Part shown: positions 17,862-26,130 of the stretch, piece by piece
How positions within the stretch are numbered: the first letter of the stretch is position 1
Layout of the letters: every line of letters begins with the position of its first letter
NCBI RefSeq assembly: GCF_013185065.1
Contig: NZ_JAAVTO010000008.1
Span: 1-64,000, forward strand
DNA: 64,000 bases
Origin: Adlercreutzia sp. ZJ473
GTDB taxonomy: Bacteria > Actinomycetota > Coriobacteriia > Coriobacteriales > Eggerthellaceae
Reading direction: 5' to 3'
Position numbers and translations under genes: made by a program
The notes under the pieces: generated by a model
What the model was told of the DNA's origin: nothing
The model's input: only the letters and a program-made list of their open reading frames with translations
The model's database searches: none

Positions 17862-18326
17862 ATGGGAAAGTACATCTATGATGCCGTGTTTCACGCTGCA
17901 GAAGAAGGCGGCTACTGGGCTGACGCACCTGACCTTCCCGGATGCGTGAGCGAAGGTGACACGATAAACGAAGCTGCGAGCATGATGGCCGATGCGATGA
18001 AGACCTACGTAGCATCCCTGCTGCTGCATGGAGACGAGGTTCCCGTCTCTCACATCGGCCACGAAGCCGATGACGGGGAGATCGTCATAGCCGTGTTCTT
18101 CGAAACGGACGAGAGCTATGTCATACGCGGCAAAGTTGTGTCAGCCGCCCAAGCCGCCCGCGATCTAGGCGTTTCAGCGGGGCGCGTAACCCACATGATC
18201 GACGCAGGGCTGCTTGACGGCTATCGCAGCGGCAGACGCACTTACGTGAGCGTCGAGTCCATCAAGAAGAGGAAAGCCGACCCACGCAGCGCGGGAAGAC
18301 CGCGAAAAGAAGCCTTGCAAGGATGA
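17862..18326 (+). CDS. HicB-type antitoxin with C-terminal HTH, no HicA partner
   Basis: The 154-residue protein has an N-terminal HicB fold of the partial RNase-H type (YDAVFHAAEEGGYWADAPDLPGCVSEGDTINEA). A C-terminal excisionase/MerR-like helix-turn-helix follows (SAAQAARDLGVSAGRVTHMIDAGLLDGY), ending in GRPRKE. GGAAG precedes the ATG at 17862. No HicA-sized frame with the HicA signature exists on either side, so it is an orphan. It is a paralogue of the HicB at 19948 by its HTH and tail. Confidence 0.82.
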   Translation: MGKYIYDAVFHAAEEGGYWADAPDLPGCVSEGDTINEAASMMADAMKTYVASLLLHGDEVPVSHIGHEADDGEIVIAVFFETDESYVIRGKVVSAAQAARDLGVSAGRVTHMIDAGLLDGYRSGRRTYVSVESIKKRKADPRSAGRPRKEALQG

Positions 18327-18379
18327 GCCCGCGGCCGTGACTGCGCTGAGAACCTCAAACGACTCTCTGATCAGACAAC

Positions 18380-18613
18380 TCACCGCTCAATGCAAGCTTT
18401 GCGCTGCTCAACTTGATACGCCTCGGCGATCGCGGAGGGGCCGTCCCACCACAGCTTGAGCGAGTCGTCGTAGAGCTGCGCACCGACGTTCGACGAGAGA
18501 AGTCCTAGCAGCGCCTGCGCCGTGCTTGTTTGCTCATACGCGGCAATCTGCTCAGCAGCCATGACGGCCGTGAGGTCAATGGCGCTCTCGATCATCTGCC
18601 TGCTCGCCGTCAT
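18380..18613 (-). CDS. Third gene of the DUF3791/DUF3990 cassette, unknown
   Basis: The 77-residue acidic protein starts at an ATG that overlaps the DUF3990 stop (ATGA), with GAGGAAAC upstream. Its conspicuous part is the C-terminal YDDSLKLWWDGPSAIAEAY stretch. I recall similar short proteins next to DUF3990 genes in Firmicutes and Coriobacteriia but cannot name the family. It may be an antitoxin or accessory subunit. Confidence 0.6.
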   Translation of the reverse strand: MTASRQMIESAIDLTAVMAAEQIAAYEQTSTAQALLGLLSSNVGAQLYDDSLKLWWDGPSAIAEAYQVEQRKACIER

Positions 18614-19170
18614 GTTTCCTCATTCCCCTCAAAGGTCAGGCAACTCAAGGATTTGCTGCTGCGGAAGCAGAACTGGTCAGACAGCCTCTCGGGAAGCAGA
18701 AGCCCGATGCATATCTCGTCAGCTTGCTTCGAGCCAAGCGGACCGAACACATCGGCCATATAAGCAGCGATGGTGGCGTTCGTCTGATCGTTGGCTACCT
18801 TGCCTACGATGACGTCACAGGGCAGGCACTTCTCGAGAACGAGGGGGAACGCGCCGTCCTTCCGGTGGGCAACAACGCAGTGAAGCCAGGCAGCATCAGC
18901 GGAATCGAACGCCATCACGTTGAGCTCTTCCACCGGCGCGTGAAACGTAAACCGCGACACATATCCGCAGGGCACCCCAGCTGCCACGATCTTGTTCGCC
19001 TTGGCCTTTCTGAGGGATAGCCTGGCAAAACTTCGGGCCTGCTGAAGCGAAGTGGTGAGGTAGAACCCTCGGCCGAAGTCCTTGTGCAGCGCGCATTTCG
19101 AGAGATCCGGATCAGAGACTTCGGTGTAGCTGCCGTGGTAGAGCGACAGGCCGTCAGCGAGCTTGCGCAT
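18610..19170 (-). CDS. DUF3990 protein (ADP-ribosyltransferase-like fold)
   Basis: The 186-residue protein fits DUF3990, a family placed in the ADP-ribosyltransferase clan. It has an N-terminal SLYHGSYTEVSDPDL and then KDFGRGFYLTTSLQQARSFA. These look like the His and Tyr parts of an H-Y-type NAD-binding site. The start at 19170 overlaps the upstream DUF3791 gene by 17 bases. Catalysis, target and toxicity are unproven; a toxin role is inferred from fold and cassette structure. Confidence 0.75.
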   Translation of the reverse strand: MRKLADGLSLYHGSYTEVSDPDLSKCALHKDFGRGFYLTTSLQQARSFARLSLRKAKANKIVAAGVPCGYVSRFTFHAPVEELNVMAFDSADAAWLHCVVAHRKDGAFPLVLEKCLPCDVIVGKVANDQTNATIAAYMADVFGPLGSKQADEICIGLLLPERLSDQFCFRSSKSLSCLTFEGNEET

Positions 19171-19420
19171 GTTCCTCGGCCTCCCGTCGGTTGACGTAGG
19201 CGGCGACGTCCTCAAACACGGCTTCGTCGCCCTCAAGGTGCAGCAGGTCATAGTTCTGCTCAATGTAGGCTGTCACGTCGTACTTCGCGAAGCGCTGGGA
19301 TACCTGGCTGAGCGTCGCATCCCAGGTGCGCATGGCGCAGCGAGCCATGCGCACCTGCATGTAGGTTATCTCCCTCTGACGGTCCACGTGCGGCTCCTCT
19401 GGATTGACGGCAACGCCCAT
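19154..19420 (-). CDS. DUF3791 protein
   Basis: A short protein with the DUF3791 pattern QVRMARCAMRTWDATLSQVSQRFAKYDVTAYIEQNYDLLHLEGDEAVFEDVAAYV. The annotated ATG gives 88 residues without a ribosome-binding site. An internal ATG at 19360 (MQVRMARCA) has GAGGGAG upstream and is the likelier start (68 residues). It is the first gene of a three-gene overlapping operon and a candidate antitoxin for the DUF3990 protein. Confidence 0.72.
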   Translation of the reverse strand: MGVAVNPEEPHVDRQREITYMQVRMARCAMRTWDATLSQVSQRFAKYDVTAYIEQNYDLLHLEGDEAVFEDVAAYVNRREAEEHAQAR

Positions 19421-19547
19421 GACAAAGCCATTCTAAATCAGATGAGCATCGCGTTTCAAATCAAGCGCTGCCTCGCGCATCGGCGCTTCCCGACGCTTCC
19501 CATTGTCTCCCACTGTCTCCCACCATCCCGCCATCCTTTACTTCCAC

Positions 19548-19623
19548 ATTCGCAGCCTGCGTCCCTATCGTTGCAAGATACTCTCACGCTCTTCTTTACT
19601 AAATAGAACATTTGTATTATTAT
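19548..19623. repeat. Intergenic direct repeat A, copy 2
   Basis: The partner of 17677-17753. It lies between the DUF3791 gene (minus) and hicA (plus). Confidence 0.75.
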
Positions 19624-19745
19624 GAAATAGCTCGTTATGGGAACAGATGTCTGATTACGATCCGCAAGCTACCTGCCGTGAAAGAGGGAACGTCTCTCCC
19701 TATTACTAAACAATAGTTTATAATATCCACCATCAGGAGGCCATA

Positions 19746-19922
19746 GTGGTAAAGAGGAAAGACGTGGTGAAATTCTTCAAATCGCAGGGCTTCATCGTCA
19801 AGGGCGGCACCAACCACGACAAGCTGGTGCATCCTGACGGAAGGTGGACAACGCTTGGACGACACACCGAGATCGACGACGACACGTTCAGGCTGATGAA
19901 GAAGCAGGCAGGGCTCAAGTAG
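19746..19922 (+). CDS. hicA: HicA-type mRNA interferase toxin
   Basis: The 58-residue protein has the YcfA/HicA double-stranded-RNA-binding-like pattern: VKRKDVVKFFKSQGFIVKGG, then TNHDKLVHPDG with the active-site His, and a C-terminal DDDTFRLMKKQAGL. It starts at a GTG with a perfect AGGAGG (19735-19740) 5 bases upstream. HicA cleaves mRNA and is held inactive by HicB. The HicB gene follows 25 bases later. Confidence 0.88.
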   Translation: MVKRKDVVKFFKSQGFIVKGGTNHDKLVHPDGRWTTLGRHTEIDDDTFRLMKKQAGLK

Positions 19923-19947
19923 CCCGCCCCTTCGGATGGGAGCAAGC

Positions 19948-20394
19948 ATGCTTCACGTTTACGAGTTCGAGGTGTTCGAGGGAGAGCGGCTTCTGATCGC
20001 GGCTCCCTACGATATGGAAGGCGGCACGCAAGGAGCCGACTTCAAGGAGGTCTGCGAGATGGCCGCAGACTGGCTGCAGATCGAAATGGAGCACCGCGCC
20101 ATGCACGGGCTGCCGTTTCCCGAGGCGACCTTCGACAACGAGCCGCGGCACGGCGGGCGCAACATCGTAGTGGCGGTGAACGCCGGCAAGGAGACGGTGA
20201 TGCGCGTGACGGCGGCTGAGGCGGCGCGCAGGCTCAGAGTGACTCGCGGGCGCGTGAGCCAAATGATCACGGCAGGGCTGCTCGAGACGTTCGAACTCGA
20301 TGGACGCACCTGGGTTACCGAGCACTCGGTCGAAGCGCGCCTCGCCGACCAGCCGAGGCCGGGAAGGCCCCGCAAGGAAAAGGTCGAAGCCTGA
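19948..20394 (+). CDS. hicB: HicB-type antitoxin with C-terminal HTH
   Basis: The 148-residue partner of the HicA at 19746 has an N-terminal HicB-like domain (about 1-85), less canonical than that of the orphan HicB at 17862. The HTH reads TAAEAARRLRVTRGRVSQMITAGLL and the tail ends RPGRPRKE. I choose the ATG at 19948, which has GGGAGC upstream, rather than 19936. The HTH would bind the cassette promoter, perhaps in repeat A. Confidence 0.82.
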   Translation: MLHVYEFEVFEGERLLIAAPYDMEGGTQGADFKEVCEMAADWLQIEMEHRAMHGLPFPEATFDNEPRHGGRNIVVAVNAGKETVMRVTAAEAARRLRVTRGRVSQMITAGLLETFELDGRTWVTEHSVEARLADQPRPGRPRKEKVEA

Positions 20395-20604
20395 CGAGGA
20401 GGTTGCGGCCGTCCCCAAACTACGCCTTGGCGATCTCCCCGGCTACATCTAGCAATCGTCCCCGGCTGCGCCCAGCGGCTGCCCTCTGGCTGCGCCCGGC
20501 ATGCAACCGCCCCCGGCTGCGCCTCTGGCCAACGCGATATGTGAGCGTGCCGAGAATCACATGGCGCTTACGCTGAAATGGGTTAAAATAGCCAACGCGA
20601 AAGC

Positions 20605-20679
20605 GGGCCTGTAGCTCAACGGTGGAGCAGGGGACTCATAATCCTTTGGTTGTCGGTTCGAATCCGGCCGGGCCCACCA
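20605..20679 (+). tRNA. tRNA with CAT anticodon (Ile2 or elongator Met)
   Basis: The acceptor GGGCCTG pairs with CGGGCCC (one G-T), the anticodon loop is CTCATAA, and CCA is encoded. The TTGGTTGTCGG variable and T-arm region resembles lysidine-type tRNA-Ile(CAT) such as E. coli ileX more than elongator tRNA-Met. This is a pattern judgement only. It is not an initiator tRNA by its acceptor end. Confidence 0.92.
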
Positions 20680-21046
20680 CTTCGACGCCGACCGTACCCT
20701 CAACCGAGGGTACGCCTGCCTCTAGCGCCGCGAACCCCCCGTGGAGCCGACGCGCCCCTCATCTACGCATCGTCATAATTCGCCCGCTCTCCCCAAAAAT
20801 ACCTCGGGAGAAACCCATTCGGTGCACCCACCATACGCGCCCACGCACGAATCACCTGTGCCGCCAACAAAACACGATCACGGCAAACGAAGTTCGCCGC
20901 CACCCCGCAACAACACTCCCCCTTCAAGCGCATATCAAGACATATGCCAGCATGCCTAACGTCGGAAAAAGCAATTGAATCTACTTGTTTTTCATTATAA
21001 AATGCGTATGTAATACGTTTTTCTATATTGATGCGGAGATAAACCC
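20680..21046. other. Intergenic region, tRNA to relB-like operon
   Basis: No gene is supported in these 367 bases. The last 70 bases are AT-rich and hold TTGAAT (20975-20980), TATAAA (20996-21001, short 15-bp spacer) and the palindrome CGTATGTAATACG (21005-21017). These are plausible promoter and operator elements of the toxin-antitoxin operon that follows. Confidence 0.45.
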
Positions 21047-21343
21047 ATGCCGATGACCATAAGCATTGAGGACGAGCTCAAAGACAGCTTTTCTGCAACC
21101 TGCAAGAAAATGGGGCTTACCCCTTCCGCGGCCTTCGGAATCTTCGCCATAGCCGTCGTGAGGGAGCAGAAGATACCCTTTGAGCTGTCAGCCATAAGCA
21201 GTGCCGAGCGCAGAGTGCGCGAAGCCGAGCATTGGGTCAACCAAGGGATAGCCCAAGGATGCGCAGAGTACCAAACCGGACAAACCGTCACGCGCGCCGA
21301 ATCGCGGCAGATGCGCGCAAGCCTGAAAACGAAGCCCGCATGA
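21047..21343 (+). CDS. RelB/DinJ-type antitoxin
   Basis: The 98-residue protein starts with the RelB/DinJ ribbon-helix-helix (MTISIEDELKDSFSATCKKMGLTPSAAFGIFAIAVVREQKIPFEL). A toxin-binding tail follows. CGGAGAT precedes the ATG. It normally represses its own promoter together with the toxin. Its stop overlaps the toxin start (ATGA). Confidence 0.9.
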   Translation: MPMTISIEDELKDSFSATCKKMGLTPSAAFGIFAIAVVREQKIPFELSAISSAERRVREAEHWVNQGIAQGCAEYQTGQTVTRAESRQMRASLKTKPA

Positions 21344-21663
21344 GCGACGCCGAAGAAAGACCCTCCTATTCCGCCGTCTACGCAAAGTCGTTCAATGACG
21401 CCCTGCTTGCACTTCCGGACAACGCCTATGCGCGCATAGAGCACATCGTAGACCTGCTGGAGAATTTTCCCTACCTCGGACGTCCCTACAATCCAACCTA
21501 CGATGCCGCCCTGCCTCCGATCGAGTGCATGCAGATGCTCGTCAGCAAGACCCGCTACGCGCTTTACTACATGATCGACGAGAAAGCCAAGGAGATCATC
21601 TTCTTTTACCTAGGAGACACGCGTCAAGATCCGCTGACCATGTTCTCCGACGTTGAGGCCTAG
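21340..21663 (+). CDS. RelE/ParE-superfamily toxin
   Basis: The 107-residue protein is translated through an ATGA overlap with the antitoxin. RelE/ParE features are the helical YAKSFNDALLALPDNAYARIEHIVDLLENFP, the GRPYNP turn, and the strand pair YALYYMIDEKAKEIIFFYLGDTRQD. Whether it is an mRNA interferase (RelE/YafQ) or a gyrase poison (ParE) cannot be told by eye; DinJ-type partners usually pair with mRNA interferases. Confidence 0.8.
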   Translation: MSDAEERPSYSAVYAKSFNDALLALPDNAYARIEHIVDLLENFPYLGRPYNPTYDAALPPIECMQMLVSKTRYALYYMIDEKAKEIIFFYLGDTRQDPLTMFSDVEA

Positions 21664-21849
21664 GGCTCTTGGCCTGTCGCGCATTTGCAAGCTCCTGCGT
21701 CACTGGCAAAACGCAGTCGCGGCGGGCGAGGTTTTCGCCTATCATGGTTCCTCGTGACTTCTGAAGCCGCTCCCTTGCGCACGCGAGCCGTTGTCTGTCG
21801 CCCACTCATCGCGCGGCAGACGCAAAGCGCGCAAAAGGGAGCGGCACGC

Positions 21850-22626
21850 GTGAAAGACGAGGCTGTGGAATACCTGATCATCTGCCCGCTCGCGTTCGTG
21901 GCGGGCTTCGTTGACGCCATCGCCGGAGGCGGCGGACTCATATCGCTTCCCGCGTTCGTGCTCGCGGGGCTGCCCATGCACGCCTCCCTCGGCACGAACA
22001 AGCTCTCGAGCTCGCTCGGCACGCTCATCGCGACCATCCGCTACGCGCGCGCCGGCTACATGGTGCGCGCCTTCGTGCTGGTCGCCGTGCCGTGCGCGCT
22101 TGCCGGCTCGTATGCGGGCAGCAACGCCGCGCTGCTCGCAAGCGACACGGCGCTCAAGGTGGTCATGCTCGTGGCGCTGCCCGCCATGGCGGCGTTCGTC
22201 CTGCGCACCAAGGACCTCGACTCCTTCGCGCGCACCGCCATCCCGCGCCGCCGCGCGCTCTGCATCACCGCGGCGATCGCGCTCGGCGTGGGGTTCTACG
22301 ACGGCTTCTACGGCCCGGGCACGGGCACGCTGCTCATGCTCGCGCTCACGGCGCTCGCGCGCCAGGACGTGCGCACCGCCGCGGGGACCACCAAGGCCAT
22401 CAACCTGTCCACCAACCTCGCCGCACTCGCGGTGTTCTTGGTGAACGGCGTGGTGGTCCTGCCCCTAGGCCTCGCGGCGGGCGCGTTCAACATCGCGGGC
22501 AACTACCTGGGAGCGGGCGCGTTCTCGGGCAAGGGCTCGGCCATCGCGCGGCCCATCATGCTCGTGGTGATGGCGCTCTTCTTCTGCAAGGTGATCGCCG
22601 ACCTCGCCGGCGAGCTCTGCCTGTAG
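21850..22626 (+). CDS. TSUP-family (TauE/SafE) sulfite exporter-like permease
   Basis: The 258-residue protein has about eight transmembrane helices and the family's two internal halves. The first half has FVAGFVDAIAGGGGLISLPAFVLAGLP followed by LGTNKLSSSLGT. The second half has LGVGFYDGFYGPGTGTLLMLALT. TSUP permeases move sulfite, sulfonates or related anions. The specific substrate is unknown. The start is a GTG at 21850 with GGGAGC upstream; the longer frame is unlike the family. Confidence 0.88.
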   Translation: MKDEAVEYLIICPLAFVAGFVDAIAGGGGLISLPAFVLAGLPMHASLGTNKLSSSLGTLIATIRYARAGYMVRAFVLVAVPCALAGSYAGSNAALLASDTALKVVMLVALPAMAAFVLRTKDLDSFARTAIPRRRALCITAAIALGVGFYDGFYGPGTGTLLMLALTALARQDVRTAAGTTKAINLSTNLAALAVFLVNGVVVLPLGLAAGAFNIAGNYLGAGAFSGKGSAIARPIMLVVMALFFCKVIADLAGELCL

Positions 22627-22749
22627 CGCCCCGCGTCTCCCGATCACGTGACGAAGAAGGGTTCAGGGGGACAGGGGCGAGGCCCTTGCCCTACAATGGC
22701 GCATGACAGACGAATCGCGCAAAGCCCTTCCGGAAAGGAGACGCCAGCC

Positions 22750-23238
22750 ATGTTCCGTGAGATGAGACGCAAGAAGCAGATGCTGTCGCACGAGGAGTGC
22801 GCGGCGATCCTCGCGCGGGGAACCTCAGGGGTCCTGGCGCTCGCCGGCGACGAGGGCTACCCCTACACGGTGCCGCTCAGCTACGTGTTCGACGGCGAGA
22901 GCCTCTACTTCCACAGCGCGCTCGCCGGGCACAAGATCGACGCCATCACACACAACGACAAGGCGTCGTTCTGCGTGATCGACCAGGACGATGTGGTGGC
23001 TAAGGAGTACACCACGTACTTCCGCAGCGTGATCGCCTTCGGGCGGGCGCACATCATCGAAGACCCCGTGGAGAAGCGACACGCGCTCGACCTGCTGGCG
23101 GCGCGCTACACGCCCGACGACGAGGAAGGCCGCCAAGCCGAGGCTGACAAGCTCTTCGACCGCACCTGCATGATCCGCCTCGTCATCGAGCACCTCAGCG
23201 GCAAGGAGGCCATCGAGCTCGCGCGCGCCCGCGCGTAA
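22750..23238 (+). CDS. Pyridoxamine 5'-phosphate oxidase-family flavoprotein (NimA-like)
   Basis: The 162-residue split-barrel FMN-binding protein resembles NimA nitroimidazole-reductase relatives. It has an N-terminal MRRKKQMLSHEEC, then GVLALAGDEGYPYTVPLSYVF, the heme/flavin-type histidine region YFHSALAGHKIDAI, and a mid-protein SVIAFGRAHII. It starts at an ATG with AAGGAGA upstream. Its role as a detoxifying reductase is a family-based inference. Confidence 0.88.
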   Translation: MFREMRRKKQMLSHEECAAILARGTSGVLALAGDEGYPYTVPLSYVFDGESLYFHSALAGHKIDAITHNDKASFCVIDQDDVVAKEYTTYFRSVIAFGRAHIIEDPVEKRHALDLLAARYTPDDEEGRQAEADKLFDRTCMIRLVIEHLSGKEAIELARARA

Positions 23239-23380
23239 CGCGCACCAGCGGCCGACCGCCGCAAGCGACGCACCTGCGCGGGCCGGCCCAATCGCACGAC
23301 CGCCCGGGGCCGGGCGGCAGCCTGCACGCAGCCCACGTGCGGCCCCCGCACCCGCCGACCGCCGCCCGCCGACCGCCCTC

Positions 23381-25411
23381 CTACACGTGGTTGTCCAAGT
23401 CCAGCTGCATGAGGTGGACGTTCTCGCGCATGCGCTTGGCGGCGGCGCGGCTCAGGCGCTCCTCCTCGTACATCGTCTGGATCTGCTCGAGCTCGAGCTG
23501 CAGGGCGTAGCGGCGGATGTCATCGGTGCGGCTGACCGTCTTGATGACCGTCGACACGCTCGGCGTGGCGCTCATGAGCTTGCGCTTGTTGCCCTGGTAC
23601 TCGAGCAGCAGCGCGGTGGCGTCCTCGGTGGGCACCTCGGTCGACGCCACCTTCTCCTCCAAACGCGCGATGGCGTACGTCGCCGTCTCAACCTGCAGCT
23701 TGCGCTGCTCCTCGGCGCGCAGGCTCATGTTGGAGTTGGTGGGCAGCTCGATCAGCATGCTGTGCAGGCCGCGGCGCATGATGGCGCGCACGCGGATCCA
23801 CAGGTGCTTGGGCGACAGGCGGCCCGCGTGGTGCTCGAGCAGCTGCTCGACCTGCTCGAGGCGCGCGAGGTAGGCGTACCCCACCATGCCCGACACGCCC
23901 TTCTGCTCGATCAGCTCAAGCGTGCGCTCGCGCTCCCAGTGCAGCGCCTCGATGCGCAGCCTCACGTTCGGCTCGTCCTCCATGTCGTTGATCTCCTTGA
24001 TGCGCTCGAGCCGGTCGTTGTACGAGCGGATGACCGCCTGCGTCTCCAGGCGGTTCTGCGGCGTCTGCCGCGAGGTGAGCTCCTCGATCACGCTGCGCAT
24101 GATCTCCAGGTTGCACTCCACCTCGCGCTTCTTCGCGTCAAGCTCGGCCTGCTTCGCGTCGCGCCTCGGCGCCAGAAGCGGCACCACGAACGTGGCGAGC
24201 AGAAGCGTGCACACGATGACGCCGCAAGCCAGGAAGATGATGAGGTCGCGCTGCGGGAAACGGACGCCGGGCGCGATGAACACCGGGATGGTGAACAGGA
24301 TCGACAGCGTGATGGTCCCCTTCGCGCCGCACAGCGTGGTGATGAGCGAGGTCTTCGCGTCGGCGAGCGTGAAGGAGCGCTTCCCCACCCTCCGCACGAA
24401 GGCGTACTCCATGGCCAGGCACCACGCGAAGCGCACGGCCAGAAGGACGAACGTGAGCCCGATCACGTAGCCGACGAGCATGCCGTTGCCGATGGACACG
24501 TCGTCCCAGGTGTGGCGCATGGCGTTGGGCAGCTGCGTGCCCAGGAGCACGAACACGACGCCGTTGAGCGCGAAGGTGAGCACGCGCCACACGCTCGACG
24601 AGACGATGTTCATGCGCGCCACCGCCGGCCCGATCGTGCGCGGCGAGATGACGTTCACCAGGCCCGCCACCACCACGGCGATGATCCCGCTCACGTGGAG
24701 CGCGCCCGAGATGAGGTACACGAGGAACGGCGTGAACACCTCGAACAGCACGTGGAAGGTGGTGTTCTCCACGCCGATGTCGCGCACCTTGCGCACGATG
24801 AAGTTGCCCACCGCGCCGAGCACGACGCCCACCACCAAGCCGCCGAAGAACTCGACGAGGAAGTCGGCGGTGGCGTCGAAGAGCGAGAACGCGCCCGTGA
24901 TGGCCGCGGCGAGCGCGAACTGGAACGACACGATGCCCGAGGCGTCGTTCAGGAGCAGCTCTCCTTTGAGGATGCTCTTCTGGCGCTCGGGGATGTCGAT
25001 CTGCTTGGAGAGCGACGACACGGCCACAGCGTCGGTCGGGCCGAGCGCGGCGCCGAGCGCGAAGGCGGCGGCCAGGCCGATCGAGGGGATGACGGCGTTC
25101 ACCGCGAAGCCGATGATGAGCGTGGTGACGACCACGAGCCCGATGGCCAGCGACAAAATGGGCTTCCGGTCGCGCCACAGCAGCACCTTGTCGGCGTGCT
25201 TCGCCTCGTCGTAGAGCAGGGGCGCGATGAAGAACACCAGGAACAGCTCCGGGTCGAGCGCGATCTGGATGCTCCCCGAGGCGAACAGCGCAACCACCAC
25301 GCCGAGCGCGATCTGGATGAGCGGAAGCGACACCTTGGGAACGATCTGGTCGATGACAGACGATACGAGGACGGCGGCAAGCAGCAGCAGCCCGAGCGTG
25401 AGCGTTTCCAC
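23381..25411 (-). CDS. Na+/H+ antiporter (CPA1 family)
   Basis: The 676-residue protein has about 12 transmembrane helices in residues 1-410. They include GAALGPTDAVAVSSL near residue 120 and LLNDASGIVSFQFA near 155, which contains the Asn-Asp ion-binding pair of electroneutral CPA1 exchangers. The cytoplasmic C-terminal 260 residues are charged and helical, probably regulatory. The start is a GTG at 25411 with AAGGAGG upstream. It is transcribed alone, convergent with the NimA-like gene. Confidence 0.92.
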   Translation of the reverse strand: METLTLGLLLLAAVLVSSVIDQIVPKVSLPLIQIALGVVVALFASGSIQIALDPELFLVFFIAPLLYDEAKHADKVLLWRDRKPILSLAIGLVVVTTLIIGFAVNAVIPSIGLAAAFALGAALGPTDAVAVSSLSKQIDIPERQKSILKGELLLNDASGIVSFQFALAAAITGAFSLFDATADFLVEFFGGLVVGVVLGAVGNFIVRKVRDIGVENTTFHVLFEVFTPFLVYLISGALHVSGIIAVVVAGLVNVISPRTIGPAVARMNIVSSSVWRVLTFALNGVVFVLLGTQLPNAMRHTWDDVSIGNGMLVGYVIGLTFVLLAVRFAWCLAMEYAFVRRVGKRSFTLADAKTSLITTLCGAKGTITLSILFTIPVFIAPGVRFPQRDLIIFLACGVIVCTLLLATFVVPLLAPRRDAKQAELDAKKREVECNLEIMRSVIEELTSRQTPQNRLETQAVIRSYNDRLERIKEINDMEDEPNVRLRIEALHWERERTLELIEQKGVSGMVGYAYLARLEQVEQLLEHHAGRLSPKHLWIRVRAIMRRGLHSMLIELPTNSNMSLRAEEQRKLQVETATYAIARLEEKVASTEVPTEDATALLLEYQGNKRKLMSATPSVSTVIKTVSRTDDIRRYALQLELEQIQTMYEEERLSRAAAKRMRENVHLMQLDLDNHV

Positions 25412-25667
25412 GCAGGGACCTCCTTCGGGCAGTATGTTTCTGTTTCGTGTTTCGCCTTCATTGTAAGGAAAAAGCTCAGCGTCACCCGCCCTACGCGCCC
25501 GAAGGCACGGGTTCTTCAGAAAAGCGTGACCGAAGCGTTACATGCGGAGCGTCGGGGGCGTGATCGGGGCGCTGGGGACGTGATCGGAGTCATAATCGGG
25601 GCCGCGGGCTGCGACGCGCGCCAAGCACCCCGCCGCAGCTCCCGCCGCGCCCCCCTCCCCGAGCAGC

Positions 25668-25693
25668 AAAAAAGCCCCTCGTCGAGGGGCTTT
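25668..25693 (-). terminator. Terminator of tRNA-Lys
   Basis: On the minus strand AAGCCCCTC pairs with GAGGGGCTT, followed by a run of Ts. It is 11 bases beyond the tRNA. Confidence 0.85.
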
Positions 25694-25703
25694 CCGAAAT
25701 TCG

Positions 25704-25779
25704 TGGTGCACCATGAAGGACTCGAACCTTCGACCTTGGGATTAAGAGTCCCCTGCTCTACCAACTAAGCTAATGGTGC
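25704..25779 (-). tRNA. tRNA-Lys (anticodon CTT)
   Basis: The acceptor GCACCAT pairs with ATGGTGC, the loop CTCTTAA gives anticodon CTT, and CCA is encoded. Confidence 0.95.
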
Positions 25780-25864
25780 AAAAGTCGTTCGCGCTCAAAG
25801 CGCTTTGCTATTTTAGGCCAAGCGCTGCGTTTGCGCAAGACCCTTTTTCAAGCAATTCGCGCGC

Positions 25865-25942
25865 TGGGGTGGATGATGGGACTCGAACCCACGATCTCCA
25901 GAGCCACAATCTGGCGCCTTAGCCAACTAGGCCACACCCACC
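25865..25942 (-). tRNA. tRNA-His (anticodon GTG)
   Basis: The loop TTGTGGC gives anticodon GTG. The extra G(-1) paired with C73 that is typical of tRNA-His is encoded, as is CCA. It lies 85 bases upstream of tRNA-Lys, on the same strand. Confidence 0.95.
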
Positions 25943-26130
25943 ATGGCGCAAGGCAATATTATAGGGATGCGACCCTGGCCTTGCAAGAGGAAATTTCGCG
26001 TATTTCCGAAGTTTCTGCCCGAACAGACGCAACGCGGCCCCAAACGCGCCCGCCACGCGCTATCATCTAAGGCATCGCAAAACATATCTGCACGCATCCC
26101 CTCCGGGGGACCGGCTCGAGAAAGCACCCT

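Noticed and set aside
20395-20604. Repeated CCCCGGCTGCGCC stretches taken as a CRISPR-like or structured array
   Set aside because: The units are short, irregular and without constant spacers; no cas genes are in the window.
23387-25768. A 793-codon frame antisense to the Na+/H+ antiporter
   Set aside because: His/Arg/Asp-rich mirror composition of a real gene and no ribosome-binding site; it runs through the antiporter and the terminator and most of tRNA-Lys.
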